NCBI RefSeq assembly: GCF_014252055.1
Contig: NZ_CP059208.1
Span: 507,297-571,296, forward strand
Reading direction: 5' to 3'
Source of the DNA: Blattabacterium cuenoti
GTDB lineage: Bacteria > Bacteroidota > Bacteroidia > Flavobacteriales > Blattabacteriaceae
Length of the DNA stretch: 64,000 bases
The number at the start of each line of letters is the position of its first letter. The first letter of the stretch is position 1. The translations under genes were made by a program, and so were the position numbers. The notes under the pieces were generated by a model. The model worked only from the letters and a program-made list of their open reading frames with translations, was not told where the DNA came from and did not search any database. Positions 25,786 to 34,390 of the stretch are shown here, in pieces.

Positions 25786-27948
25786 ATGCCAGATATAGTA
25801 ATAAAAGAAACCATATATCTTAATGATAGTAGAACTATTATTATAGAAACAGGAAAGTTAGCAAAACAAGCAGATGGATCTGCTATAGTTAGATCAGGAG
25901 ATACTATTTTATTAGCAACTGTGGTAGTTTCCAAAGACATAATAAGGAAAGAAAAAAAATTTGATTTTTTACCACTAACAGTAGATTACAGAGAAAAATA
26001 TTCAGCTGGTGGAAAGATACCTGGAGGTTTTATAAAAAGAGAAGGAAGACCCTCTGATGAGGAAATTTTAACAATGAGATTGGTAGATAGAGTTTTAAGA
26101 CCGACTTTTCCAGAATTTTTCAATAAGGAAATACAAATAATGATATCTTTATTATCATATGATAAAACTGTTTTACCAGATGGATTAGCTGGATTAGCAG
26201 CATCTACAGCTTTATCTGTAGCTGGAATTCCATTTAATGGTCCAATATCAGAAATACGTATTATACGATTAGGAGGAAAATTTATAATTAATCCAAGTTT
26301 AGATCAATTAAAAGAATCAGATATTGATTTAATAATAGGAGGAAATATGAACTCTATTCTTATGATAGAAGGAGAAATGAAAGAAGTAAATGAAAATGAA
26401 TTTATGGAAGCTTTGATTGAAGCTCATAAAGCAATTAAACCTCAAATAGAAGCTCAAATTCGATTAATAAAAAAATTACCTAATCGTTTTTATAATAAAA
26501 ATGAAAAATTATTAGAAACAAATATAGATATAGATAATGAATCTATAAGAAAAGAAATTTTTTCTTTTTCATATGAAAAACTTTATAAGTTATACAAAAG
26601 TTTTTTAGATAAAAAAAATAGATCTAATCAAGAAAAAACCATATTAAATGATTTCAAAAATTCTTTTTTTAAAGAAAAAAAAGAAGAATTTATTGAAAAA
26701 AATGAATTATTTATTGATAAATCTTATGAAGATATAAGAAAAAATATTATTAGAAACTTAATCTTAAAAGAAGGAATTAGATTAGATGCAAGAAATAACA
26801 AACAAATACGTCCAATTTATTCTCAAGTAGATTACCTACCAGGTGTACATGGTTCTGCTTTATTTTCAAGAGGAGAAACCCAATCATTAAGCACAGTAAC
26901 TTTAGGGTCTTCCTTAGATGCTAATAGAATTGATAATGTGATTATGGAAAACCATGAAAAATTTTACCTTCATTACAATTTTCCACCTTTTTCTACAGGA
27001 GAAATACGTCCAATAAGAGGGGTATCTAGACGTGAAGTTGGCCATGGTAATCTAGCACAACGTGCATTAAAAAATGTTATTCCTAATAATCCATATACAA
27101 TACGTGTAGTATCCGATATTTTGGAATCTAATGGATCTTCTTCTATGGCTACTGTTTGCGCTGCAAGTTTAGCATTAATGGATGCAGGAATTCCAATAAA
27201 TCATCCTGTTTCTGGAATAGCGATGGGAATGTTTACAGAAGTAAATAAAAAAGTTATTATATCTGATATAATGGGGGAAGAAGATTATTTTGGAGATCTT
27301 GATTTTAAAATTACAGGAACAAAATTAGGCATTACAGCATGTCAGATGGATGTAAAAAAAATACATGGATTAACGTATGAAATACTAAATGAAATTCTGA
27401 TTCAATCTAAAGAAGGCCGTCTATTTATCTTAAAAGAAATGCTAAATACTCTTCCTAAATATAGAGATAGAATGAAGCCTAATGCTCCAAAAATATATAC
27501 GTTTAATATTCCTAAAGATTTTATAGGTTCTGTTATAGGAACAGGTGGAAAAGTTATTCAGGAAATACAATCGTATACAGACACTAATATTCTAATAGAA
27601 GAAAAAGAAGATTTCGGTTATATTGAAATTATAGGAAAAGATTATGAAAAAATAGAAAAAGCTGTTGATAGAATTAAACAAATCACTTTTGTTCCAGAAT
27701 TAGGAAAAGTTTATAAAGCTAAAGTAAAATCTATAAAAGATTTTGGAGCATTTGTTGAAATAGCAAAAGGAGTAGAAGGGTTGCTTCATATTTCGGAAAT
27801 AGGATGGAAAAGAATAAATAACATAGAAGAAGAATTACATATAGGAGATATTATTAATGTCAAATTTATGGGAATAGATGAAAAAAACAAAAAAATGAAA
27901 TTATCTAGAAAAGTTCTTCTACCTCGTCCTAAGAAAAAAAATGAATAA
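25786..27948 (+). CDS. pnp: Polynucleotide phosphorylase
   Basis: 3'-5' phosphorolytic exoribonuclease that degrades mRNA and can add tails. The 720-aa protein has two RNase PH domains (the second starting near RPIYSQVDYLPGVHGSALF, about 345), a KH domain (SVIGTGGKVIQEIQ, about 586) and a C-terminal S1 domain (AKVKSIKDFGAFVEI ... GLLHISEIG). It ends without a long tail. It is followed by rpoD after 14 bases. All domains are intact. Confidence 0.97.
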   Translation: MPDIVIKETIYLNDSRTIIIETGKLAKQADGSAIVRSGDTILLATVVVSKDIIRKEKKFDFLPLTVDYREKYSAGGKIPGGFIKREGRPSDEEILTMRLVDRVLRPTFPEFFNKEIQIMISLLSYDKTVLPDGLAGLAASTALSVAGIPFNGPISEIRIIRLGGKFIINPSLDQLKESDIDLIIGGNMNSILMIEGEMKEVNENEFMEALIEAHKAIKPQIEAQIRLIKKLPNRFYNKNEKLLETNIDIDNESIRKEIFSFSYEKLYKLYKSFLDKKNRSNQEKTILNDFKNSFFKEKKEEFIEKNELFIDKSYEDIRKNIIRNLILKEGIRLDARNNKQIRPIYSQVDYLPGVHGSALFSRGETQSLSTVTLGSSLDANRIDNVIMENHEKFYLHYNFPPFSTGEIRPIRGVSRREVGHGNLAQRALKNVIPNNPYTIRVVSDILESNGSSSMATVCAASLALMDAGIPINHPVSGIAMGMFTEVNKKVIISDIMGEEDYFGDLDFKITGTKLGITACQMDVKKIHGLTYEILNEILIQSKEGRLFILKEMLNTLPKYRDRMKPNAPKIYTFNIPKDFIGSVIGTGGKVIQEIQSYTDTNILIEEKEDFGYIEIIGKDYEKIEKAVDRIKQITFVPELGKVYKAKVKSIKDFGAFVEIAKGVEGLLHISEIGWKRINNIEEELHIGDIINVKFMGIDEKNKKMKLSRKVLLPRPKKKNE

Positions 27949-27962
27949 AAAATAAAAAAAAT

Positions 27963-28826
27963 ATGAGACAACTAAAAATAACGAAACAAGTAACAAATCG
28001 TGAATCTGAATCATTAGACAAATATCTTCATGAAATAGGAAAAATTCCATTATTAACTCCAGAAGAAGAAGTAGAATATGCTAGGAGAGCAAGAGAAGGC
28101 GATGCTTCTGCTATAGATAAGTTAGTAAATGCAAATTTACGTTTTGTAGTTTCTGTAGCTAAACAATATCAAAATCAAGGATTAAGTTTGTGCGATTTAA
28201 TTAATGAAGGAAATTTAGGATTGATAAAAGGAATACTACGTTTTGATGAGACAAGAGGATTTAAATGTATTTCCTATGTTGTTTGGTGGATAAGACAAGC
28301 TATTTTACAAGCAATAGCTGAACAATCTCGTTCAATTCGTCAACCTACAAATAAGTTAGCTTTATTAAATAAAATATTAAAAACTCTTGCTCAACTAGAA
28401 CAAGAACTGCAAAGAACTCCATCTTCTAGAGAAATTGCAGAATATTTAGATATGAATGAAAAAGATGTAGAAGATTCCATAAAAAATTCAGGAAGACATG
28501 TTTCTATGGATGCTCCGTTAATAGAAGGAGAAGATTCAAATTTATATGATTTAGTAAGATCAGATGAATCACCTCGTCCAGATGAACATTTAGAAAAGGA
28601 ATCTCTACGTAAAGATATAAAAAGAATATTAGCTACTCTTAGCGAAAGAGAAAGACGTGTTATTATTTTACATTTTGGACTTAATGGATCCCCTCCTATG
28701 ACTTTAGAAGAAGTTGGACAATCTTGCGATTTAACTAGAGAAAGAGTTAGACAAATCGAAAGTATAGCTTTAAAAAGGTTAAAACATTCTTCTAGAAGCA
28801 AAATTCTTAAACCTTATTTAGGTTAA
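27963..28826 (+). CDS. rpoD: Primary RNA polymerase sigma factor (RpoD/SigA)
   Basis: Housekeeping sigma factor. The 287-aa protein is short because it lacks region 1.1, as usual in Bacteroidota. It shows region 1.2 (LDKYLHEIGKIPLLTPEEE), region 2 (ANLRFVVSVAKQYQNQGL, FKCISYVVWWIRQAI), region 3 and region 4 (LTRERVRQIESIALKRLKH). Bacteroidota SigA reads TTTG/TAnnTTTG promoters, and such a promoter is seen ahead of pdhA here. It converges on tRNA-Arg, whose 3' end is 23 bases away. Confidence 0.96.
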   Translation: MRQLKITKQVTNRESESLDKYLHEIGKIPLLTPEEEVEYARRAREGDASAIDKLVNANLRFVVSVAKQYQNQGLSLCDLINEGNLGLIKGILRFDETRGFKCISYVVWWIRQAILQAIAEQSRSIRQPTNKLALLNKILKTLAQLEQELQRTPSSREIAEYLDMNEKDVEDSIKNSGRHVSMDAPLIEGEDSNLYDLVRSDESPRPDEHLEKESLRKDIKRILATLSERERRVIILHFGLNGSPPMTLEEVGQSCDLTRERVRQIESIALKRLKHSSRSKILKPYLG

Positions 28827-28849
28827 TATTAATAAAATAACAAGACAAG

Positions 28850-28923
28850 AGGCCTCGAAGGGATTCGAACCCATAACCTTCTGATCCGTAGTCAGATGCT
28901 CTATCCAGTTAAGCTACGAGGCC
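28850..28923 (-). tRNA. tRNA-Arg (anticodon ACG)
   Basis: A 74-base cloverleaf on the minus strand: acceptor GGCCTCG/CGAGGCC, D stem GCTT/GAGC with one T-G pair, anticodon stem TCTGA/TCAGA with loop CTACGGA (ACG), and T loop TTCGAAT. The T stem has a T-T mismatch at its second pair, and the discriminator position 28850 reads U. No CCA is encoded, so it must be added enzymatically. ACG is normally edited to ICG by TadA to read CGU, CGC and CGA. Confidence 0.93.
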
Positions 28924-28934
28924 TACTTATAAAG

Positions 28935-28942
28935 CAAAAATA
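28935..28942 (-). promoter_or_regulatory. TAnnTTTG box upstream of tRNA-Arg
   Basis: On the minus strand TATTTTTG ends 11 bases before the mature tRNA-Arg 5' end, placing a start site close to it. It matches the Bacteroidota -7 box. The -33 region would fall at the 3' end of tpiA, and no TTTG is seen there. Confidence 0.42.
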
Positions 28943-28953
28943 TAGAATAATTT

Positions 28954-29712
28954 TTAAGATTGAATAATTTTTAAAAATTTATTCATATCTAAAGATGAAT
29001 TCCCAATAAGACCTCCATCTATATCTTCTTGAGAGAAAATTTCTTTTGCATTAATATCATTGACGCTCCCTCCATATAAAATTGAAATTTTATCGGATAC
29101 TTTTTTTCCATATCGTTCCAGAAAAAGTAAACGAATAAATTTATGCATATCTTGAGCTTCTTTTGGAGACGCTGTCAATCCTGTTCCAATTGCCCAAATA
29201 GGTTCATAAGCTATAGAAAAATAATTTATTTCATCTAATGAACAATGAAATACAGTATCTTTTAATTGATTTTTTACTACTGAAAAATGAATATTTTTTT
29301 TCCTATCAGTAATAGTTTCTCCTACACAAAAAATAATATGAAAATTATATTTTAAAGCTATCTTTATTTTTTTTAACAGAATACAACTATTTTCAAAAAA
29401 ATGTATTTTACGTTCGCTATGTCCTAATAATACTTTTTTAATACCTATAGATTTTAACATTTCTGCTGATACTTCTCCTGTATATGCCCCTTTATTTTTT
29501 TGATGAATATTTTGAGATGCTATACTTAAAGTAGTACCCTGTGAAATTTGATTTGAAATATGTAAAAAAGGAAAAGAAGGAGCTATAATTATCTTTTTAT
29601 TATGATTTATTTTTTTATCAAATAAAACTTTTAATAAATTTCTAATAAAAGAAGTAGTTTCATAAAAATCATAATTCATTTTCCAATTTGCTATCAAAAT
29701 TTTTTCTCTCAT
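28954..29712 (-). CDS. tpiA: Triosephosphate isomerase
   Basis: Interconverts dihydroxyacetone phosphate and glyceraldehyde 3-phosphate. The 252-aa protein has the N-terminal IANWKMN with substrate-binding Asn and Lys, the catalytic His region LGHSERK, catalytic Glu in AYEPIWAIGTGLTAS, and the phosphate loop ILYGGSVN ... DGGLIGNSSLD. Full length. It follows a DUF1599 gene by 26 bases on the same strand, a pairing familiar in flavobacteria, and its 3' end is close to tRNA-Arg. Confidence 0.97.
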   Translation of the reverse strand: MREKILIANWKMNYDFYETTSFIRNLLKVLFDKKINHNKKIIIAPSFPFLHISNQISQGTTLSIASQNIHQKNKGAYTGEVSAEMLKSIGIKKVLLGHSERKIHFFENSCILLKKIKIALKYNFHIIFCVGETITDRKKNIHFSVVKNQLKDTVFHCSLDEINYFSIAYEPIWAIGTGLTASPKEAQDMHKFIRLLFLERYGKKVSDKISILYGGSVNDINAKEIFSQEDIDGGLIGNSSLDMNKFLKIIQS

Positions 29713-29738
29713 TTTTTTTTAATTACATTCATTTAATA

Positions 29739-30230
29739 TCAAGAAATTTCCTTTAATAAAAAAAAAATTTCAATTAGTATTTTTATACTATAGTTTTTCA
29801 ATTCTTTTGTTGAAATTTTTTCTTCATTATTTTTCAAATAATAGATTTTATCTAAGATACTATCTACAGTAGTAATTTGATTTTTCCTAAAATTAAGAGA
29901 AGATATAAAATCCTTTTTTATTATTTCAATATTTCTATTATAGATAGACATAACAATTCTATGTGAAAAAGATTTACAAGAAAAAAATATATCTATTTTT
30001 ATTAAGATAATTAATAGATAATTTATAATATCTATATAGGTATCTATAATTTTTTCCTCCTTTATTAATTGATTTTTATTTGATTGTATATTTTTTATTC
30101 GTGAAACCTTGATGAATATTTGATCTATTATAGAGGAATATTTTAATACTTTCCATGAAAATTCATAATCTATTAATTTTCTTAAAAATAATTTTCTACA
30201 TTTCTCAATAATAATAGAAGTATGTATCAT
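29739..30230 (-). CDS. DUF1599 domain protein
   Basis: The 163-aa protein matches the DUF1599 (nucleotide-modification-associated) pattern. It has CRKLFLRKLIDYEFSWKVLK, then SSIIDQIFIKVSRIKNIQ, and a helical hydrophobic stretch IDIINYLLIILIKID. In relatives the first motif reads DYGxSWRxLRxxSLTDQIxIKAxRIR, and here the order and spacing are kept. The domain occurs in Bacteroidota between folP and tpiA, as here. The biochemical function is unknown. It is divergent from folP across 48 bases. Confidence 0.75.
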   Translation of the reverse strand: MIHTSIIIEKCRKLFLRKLIDYEFSWKVLKYSSIIDQIFIKVSRIKNIQSNKNQLIKEEKIIDTYIDIINYLLIILIKIDIFFSCKSFSHRIVMSIYNRNIEIIKKDFISSLNFRKNQITTVDSILDKIYYLKNNEEKISTKELKNYSIKILIEIFFLLKEIS

Positions 30231-30278
30231 AATAATTTTTTATACATATATATAAATAGCTTTTAAATTTTCAAAAAA

Positions 30279-31112
30279 ATGATAATTAATTTTTCAGGAT
30301 CTTTATTTTCGTTTAAGGAACCAAAAGTTATGGGTATAGTTAATCTAACTCCAGACTCTTTTTACGATGGAGGAAAATTAACATCTGAATTAGATGTAAT
30401 ACAACATGTTGATAAACTATTACATGAAGGAGCTGAATTTATAGATGTAGGAGGTTGTTCTACTCGTCCTGGGTCAAAATTAATAACGGAAAAAGAAGAA
30501 ATAAAAAGAGTTATAAACCATATACGTATTATTATAAAAACTTTTCCAAATATTAAAGTATCCATAGATACTTTCAGAAGTGAAGTAGCAAAAATAGCTG
30601 TAGAAGAAGGTGCAGTAATGATAAATGATATATCAGGAGGAAATATGGATAAAAATATGTTTTCTTTAATAGGGAGACTAAAAATTCCATATATATTAAA
30701 TCATATGAAAGGAATACCAGAAAATATGCAAGAAAAACCTTTTTACAATAAAGATATATTAATAGAAATTAATCATTTTTTTTCAAAAAAAATTTCTTTA
30801 TTAAAAAAATATGGAGTTAATGACATCATTTTAGATCCTGGATTTGGTTTTGGAAAAACATTGAAACATAATTTTAAATTATTAAAAAATCTATCTTTAT
30901 TAGGTTTTGAAGAAAATTTAATTTTAATAGGTATTTCTAGAAAAAATATGATAAAATCTATTTTAAAAATTTCTCGTGAAAATTCATTAAATGCAACTTC
31001 TATAATTCATACAATAGCTATTTTGAATGGATCTAAATTGTTACGAGTGCATGATGTAAAAGAAGCTATAGAATGTATAAAATTAATACAATTTTATAAA
31101 AATATTTTATAA
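30279..31112 (+). CDS. folP: Dihydropteroate synthase
   Basis: Joins p-aminobenzoate to the pterin pyrophosphate in folate synthesis. The 277-aa TIM-barrel protein has VMGIVNLTPDSFYDGGK (signature 1), FIDVGGCSTRPGSK (signature 2), SIDTFRSEVA, MINDISGGNMD, LDPGFGFGKTLKHNF and the C-terminal RVHDVKEA. All key loops are intact. It begins a plus-strand run with cdaA 38 bases downstream, and also murF. Its folate product is used by metE at 18210-20492. Confidence 0.96.
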   Translation: MIINFSGSLFSFKEPKVMGIVNLTPDSFYDGGKLTSELDVIQHVDKLLHEGAEFIDVGGCSTRPGSKLITEKEEIKRVINHIRIIIKTFPNIKVSIDTFRSEVAKIAVEEGAVMINDISGGNMDKNMFSLIGRLKIPYILNHMKGIPENMQEKPFYNKDILIEINHFFSKKISLLKKYGVNDIILDPGFGFGKTLKHNFKLLKNLSLLGFEENLILIGISRKNMIKSILKISRENSLNATSIIHTIAILNGSKLLRVHDVKEAIECIKLIQFYKNIL

Positions 31113-31150
31113 TTATTTAAATTTAAATTGATGTCATATCATATTTTATT

Positions 31151-31954
31151 TTGCATGAATTATTTTTCTCATTGTTATTACTATATATATTTATATTGAG
31201 GATTTCTTTCATTGATATTTTAGATATTTTTTTGGTAACCATTATCTTATTTCAAGTATATAGGCTTGTTTATAATACGGCTGCTATAAATATATTTTAC
31301 GGAGTAATAGCTATTTTTATTTTCTGGAAAATAGTTGAAACATATGAAATGAAACTTCTTAGCATAGTAATAAGTACCTTTTTTAAAGGAGGATTTCTAG
31401 CTCTAATTATTTTATTTCAACCAGAAATAAGAAAGTTTCTCCTTATAGTAGGAAGTAAAATTTTTTTTAAAAAATTTATTTTTTCTCTTTTTAAAAATTC
31501 AAAAGTTTCTATTAAGACAGAAACTATAGATAGCATAGTAAATGCTTGCGCTATTTTCTCTGGAGATAAAACTGGAGTATTAATAGTTATTCAATTACAT
31601 GAAGACTTGAAAGAATTTATTCAAAATGGGGATGATATGGATGTAAAAGTTAACGTTCCTATTTTAGAAAGTATTTTTTATAAAAATAGTCCATTACATG
31701 ATGGAGCTGTAGTAATTATAGAAAATAAAATAGTAAAAACGAGAGCAATACTACCTGTATCTTATAATAAAGAAATACCTTCTCGTTTAGGTCTACGTCA
31801 TAGAGCTGCTATTGGTCTATCAGAAAAAACAGATGCGGTATGTCTTGTTATATCTGAAGAAACAGGATATATATCTTACATAAAAAACCAAAAAAGAACT
31901 GTAATTACTAATATTAATAATTTAAAAATAAAACTTAAAGAAGAGCTACTTTGA
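31151..31954 (+). CDS. cdaA: Diadenylate cyclase (CdaA type)
   Basis: Membrane-bound enzyme that makes c-di-AMP from two ATP. The protein has three N-terminal membrane helices (about residues 5-75) and a DAC domain with the active-site motifs LHDGAVVI and GLRHRAAIGLSE, plus the downstream VISEETGYIS. The start is a TTG at 31151; no in-frame ATG precedes the conserved first helix, and TTG codons inside it would truncate it. The folP-cdaA neighbourhood is typical of Bacteroidota. In other bacteria c-di-AMP controls potassium transport and turgor. No phosphodiesterase is in this window. Confidence 0.92.
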   Translation: MHELFFSLLLLYIFILRISFIDILDIFLVTIILFQVYRLVYNTAAINIFYGVIAIFIFWKIVETYEMKLLSIVISTFFKGGFLALIILFQPEIRKFLLIVGSKIFFKKFIFSLFKNSKVSIKTETIDSIVNACAIFSGDKTGVLIVIQLHEDLKEFIQNGDDMDVKVNVPILESIFYKNSPLHDGAVVIIENKIVKTRAILPVSYNKEIPSRLGLRHRAAIGLSEKTDAVCLVISEETGYISYIKNQKRTVITNINNLKIKLKEELL

Positions 31955-31969
31955 ATTTTTATTTTTATA

Positions 31970-33292
31970 ATGGATGACAAAAAAATACATAGCATATACA
32001 AATTATATATTACTTCTTCTGGAATAGAAATAAATAGCAAAAAAGTAAAAAAAAATTCTATTTTTATAGCTTTAAGAGGAAAAAATTTTGATGGGAATCA
32101 ATTTGCTTCCGAAGCAATTTTAAATGGAGCAAAACTTGCTATAATTGATAATAAAAAATATTCTACTTTTTGTAAAAAAATAGTTCTTGTAAAGAATACG
32201 TTGTCTTTTTTACAAGAATTAGCAAAGTATCATAGAGATAAACTATGTTATATTCCTATTATTGCTATTACCGGAAGTAATGGAAAAACAACAACAAAGG
32301 AACTTATTAAAAATATCTTATCAAAAAAATATAAAAAAGTTCATTTTACTAAAAGTAATCTTAATAACCATATTGGCATTCCATTAACAATCTTATCCAT
32401 GTCTAAAAAAACAGAAATAGCTGTAATAGAAATTGGAGCTAGTCACGAGAGTGAAATAGAAAAAATGTGTTCTATAATTAATCCTAATTATGGATATATC
32501 ACTAATTTTGGAAAATCTCATTTAAAAGGATTTAAAAATATAAAAGGAGTTATCAGGGGAAAATTAGAATTGTATAAATTTCTAAAAGATAAAAATAAAA
32601 TAGTATTTGTTAATGGGGATGATCCTATTCAACTTTCTAGAAGCACAGGAATAAAAAGGTATATTTTTTCTGAAAAAAGAATTAAAGAGTCTGATCTAAG
32701 AGTTAGATTTTTTTGTAAAAAAAGAGAAATAAAATCAATTTTATATATTAAAAATACTAAAATAATTTCTTCCTTAATAGGAAGTTATAATTTATATAAC
32801 ATAGCATCTGCCGTGACTATTGGAATTTATTTTAAAGTTCCTTTATATAAAATAAAGGAAGCAATAGAAGAATATATTCCTAATAATAAACGTTCTCAAA
32901 TTATAATCAGAAAAAACATAAAAATAATTATAGATTGTTATAATGCAAATCCTAGTAGTATGATAGAAGCTTTGAACTTTTTAAATAATAAGATACAAGG
33001 TAAAAAAGGAGTAATACTAGGTGACATGTTAGAATTAGGTTCATTTTCTAAAAAAGAACATGAAAAAATAATTCTATTTTTAGAAAAAAGCAGTATAAAT
33101 ACTGCTTTTTTAATTGGAAAGATATTTTTTCATTCAAGTTTAATTTATTCTCATAAAATAAAAAAATTTGAATCTAAAATAGATTTTGTTGCATGGATAG
33201 TAAAGAACCCTATTCTTCCTAATGAAATAGATTATTTTCTTATCAAAGGATCTAGAAAAATGGCTCTAGAAAGTATTATTCATTTCATTTGA
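31970..33292 (+). CDS. murF: UDP-MurNAc-tripeptide--D-alanyl-D-alanine ligase
   Basis: Adds the D-Ala-D-Ala dipeptide (made by Ddl) to the peptidoglycan precursor. The 440-aa Mur ligase has an N-terminal domain with FIALRGKNFDGNQFASEAI, the ATP P-loop AITGSNGKTTTKEL, the central EIGASHESEIEKM, and the C-terminal domain with IIDCYNANPSSM and LGDMLELGSFS. The length is normal. It is 15 bases after cdaA. An internal terminator-like hairpin is described separately. The pdhA promoter region follows. Confidence 0.95.
   Translation: MDDKKIHSIYKLYITSSGIEINSKKVKKNSIFIALRGKNFDGNQFASEAILNGAKLAIIDNKKYSTFCKKIVLVKNTLSFLQELAKYHRDKLCYIPIIAITGSNGKTTTKELIKNILSKKYKKVHFTKSNLNNHIGIPLTILSMSKKTEIAVIEIGASHESEIEKMCSIINPNYGYITNFGKSHLKGFKNIKGVIRGKLELYKFLKDKNKIVFVNGDDPIQLSRSTGIKRYIFSEKRIKESDLRVRFFCKKREIKSILYIKNTKIISSLIGSYNLYNIASAVTIGIYFKVPLYKIKEAIEEYIPNNKRSQIIIRKNIKIIIDCYNANPSSMIEALNFLNNKIQGKKGVILGDMLELGSFSKKEHEKIILFLEKSSINTAFLIGKIFFHSSLIYSHKIKKFESKIDFVAWIVKNPILPNEIDYFLIKGSRKMALESIIHFI
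33084..33111 (+). other. Terminator-like hairpin inside murF
   Basis: AAAAAAGCAGTA (33084-33095) and TACTGCTTTTTT (33100-33111) are perfect complements around a TAAA loop, giving a 12-bp stem with a GC-containing core and a T6 arm. It lies about 180 bases before the murF stop. Shape and A/U arms resemble an intrinsic terminator, yet it is in coding sequence. It may be chance or may modulate elongation or RNA stability. Confidence 0.5.
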
Positions 33293-33303
33293 TCTCATTA
33301 TTC

Positions 33304-33335
33304 TTTGTAGATTTATCTCTTAAAGGTTAAATTTG
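33304..33335 (+). promoter_or_regulatory. Consensus Bacteroidota promoter for pdhA
   Basis: TTTG at 33304-33307 (-33 element) and TAAATTTG at 33328-33335 (-7 element) are separated by 20 bases, matching the TTTG-N19-21-TAnnTTTG promoter described for Bacteroidota SigA. The predicted start site is about 6-8 bases further on, leaving a leader of roughly 20 bases before the pdhA ATG at 33364. This is the best promoter match in the window. Confidence 0.68.
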
Positions 33336-33363
33336 CATAAGACTATTTCATAAATATTTTCTC

Positions 33364-34374
33364 ATGAAAGAGATTACCACAAAAACTTACTTAAAGTGGT
33401 TTAGAGATATGTTTTTTTGGAGAAAATTTGAAGATAAATGCCGTTCTCTATACTTAAAAAAAAAAATTAGAGGGTTTTTACATTTGTACAATGGACAAGA
33501 AGCTGTACCTGCTGGTTTAACTCATGCAATGGATATGTCTAAAGATAAGATTATTACAGCTTATAGATGTCATATCCTTCCTATTTCAATGGGGGTAGAT
33601 CCAAAAAAAATAATGGCAGAACTTTTCGGAAAAAAAACAGGAACCTCCCATGGAATGGGTGGATCTATGCATATTTTTAGTAAAGAACACCGATTTTATG
33701 GTGGACATGGAATTGTAGGGGGGCAAATTCCACTAGGAGCTGGAATAGCTTTTGCTGATAAATATTTTAATAGAGATTCAGTAACGATTACACTTATGGG
33801 TGACGGAGCTGTTCGACAAGGTTCCTTGCATGAAACATTTAATATGGCCATGATATGGAAACTTCCTGTAGTTTTTATATGCGAAAATAATAAATATGCT
33901 ATGGGAACTTCTATTAAAAGAAGTAGTAATGTAGAAGATATTTATAAAATAGGATTAGCATATAGAATGCCATCTTATTCTGTTGACGGAATGGATCCTG
34001 AAAAAATTGCAAAAGCAACTTCTATTGCTATAGAAAGAGCTAGAAATGGGAAAGGATCTACATTTTTGGACATTAAAACATATAGATTTAGAGGCCACTC
34101 TATGTCGGATTCAGAATCATATCGTACTAAACATGAAGTATCTTTTTATAAAAAAAATGATCCAATATTAAAATTAAAATATTTTATCTTAAAAAATAAA
34201 TGGGAAACTATAGAAAAATTAAATGTTATTGAAAATAAAGTTAAAAAAGATATAGACTATTGTGTTGAGTTCGCAGAAAAATCAGATTATCCTTCTTTAG
34301 ATGAAATGTATGATGTTGTTTATAATGAAAAAAACTATCCTTTTATAGATAAGGAATTAAAATTTTCAAATTAA
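33364..34374 (+). CDS. pdhA: Pyruvate dehydrogenase E1 component, alpha subunit
   Basis: Thiamine-diphosphate subunit that decarboxylates pyruvate. The 336-aa protein has the TPP motif GDGAVRQGSLHETFNMA followed by ENNKYAMGTSI, and upstream TGTSHGMGGSMH and YGGHGIVGGQIPLGAGIAFA. RFRGHSMSDSESYRTK contains the regulatory loop region. The length is typical. It is followed 16 bases later by the E2 gene. The E1 beta subunit is not beside it, as in many flavobacteria, and must lie elsewhere for a working complex. Confidence 0.96.
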   Translation: MKEITTKTYLKWFRDMFFWRKFEDKCRSLYLKKKIRGFLHLYNGQEAVPAGLTHAMDMSKDKIITAYRCHILPISMGVDPKKIMAELFGKKTGTSHGMGGSMHIFSKEHRFYGGHGIVGGQIPLGAGIAFADKYFNRDSVTITLMGDGAVRQGSLHETFNMAMIWKLPVVFICENNKYAMGTSIKRSSNVEDIYKIGLAYRMPSYSVDGMDPEKIAKATSIAIERARNGKGSTFLDIKTYRFRGHSMSDSESYRTKHEVSFYKKNDPILKLKYFILKNKWETIEKLNVIENKVKKDIDYCVEFAEKSDYPSLDEMYDVVYNEKNYPFIDKELKFSN

Positions 34375-34390
34375 AAATTAAAAAAATATA

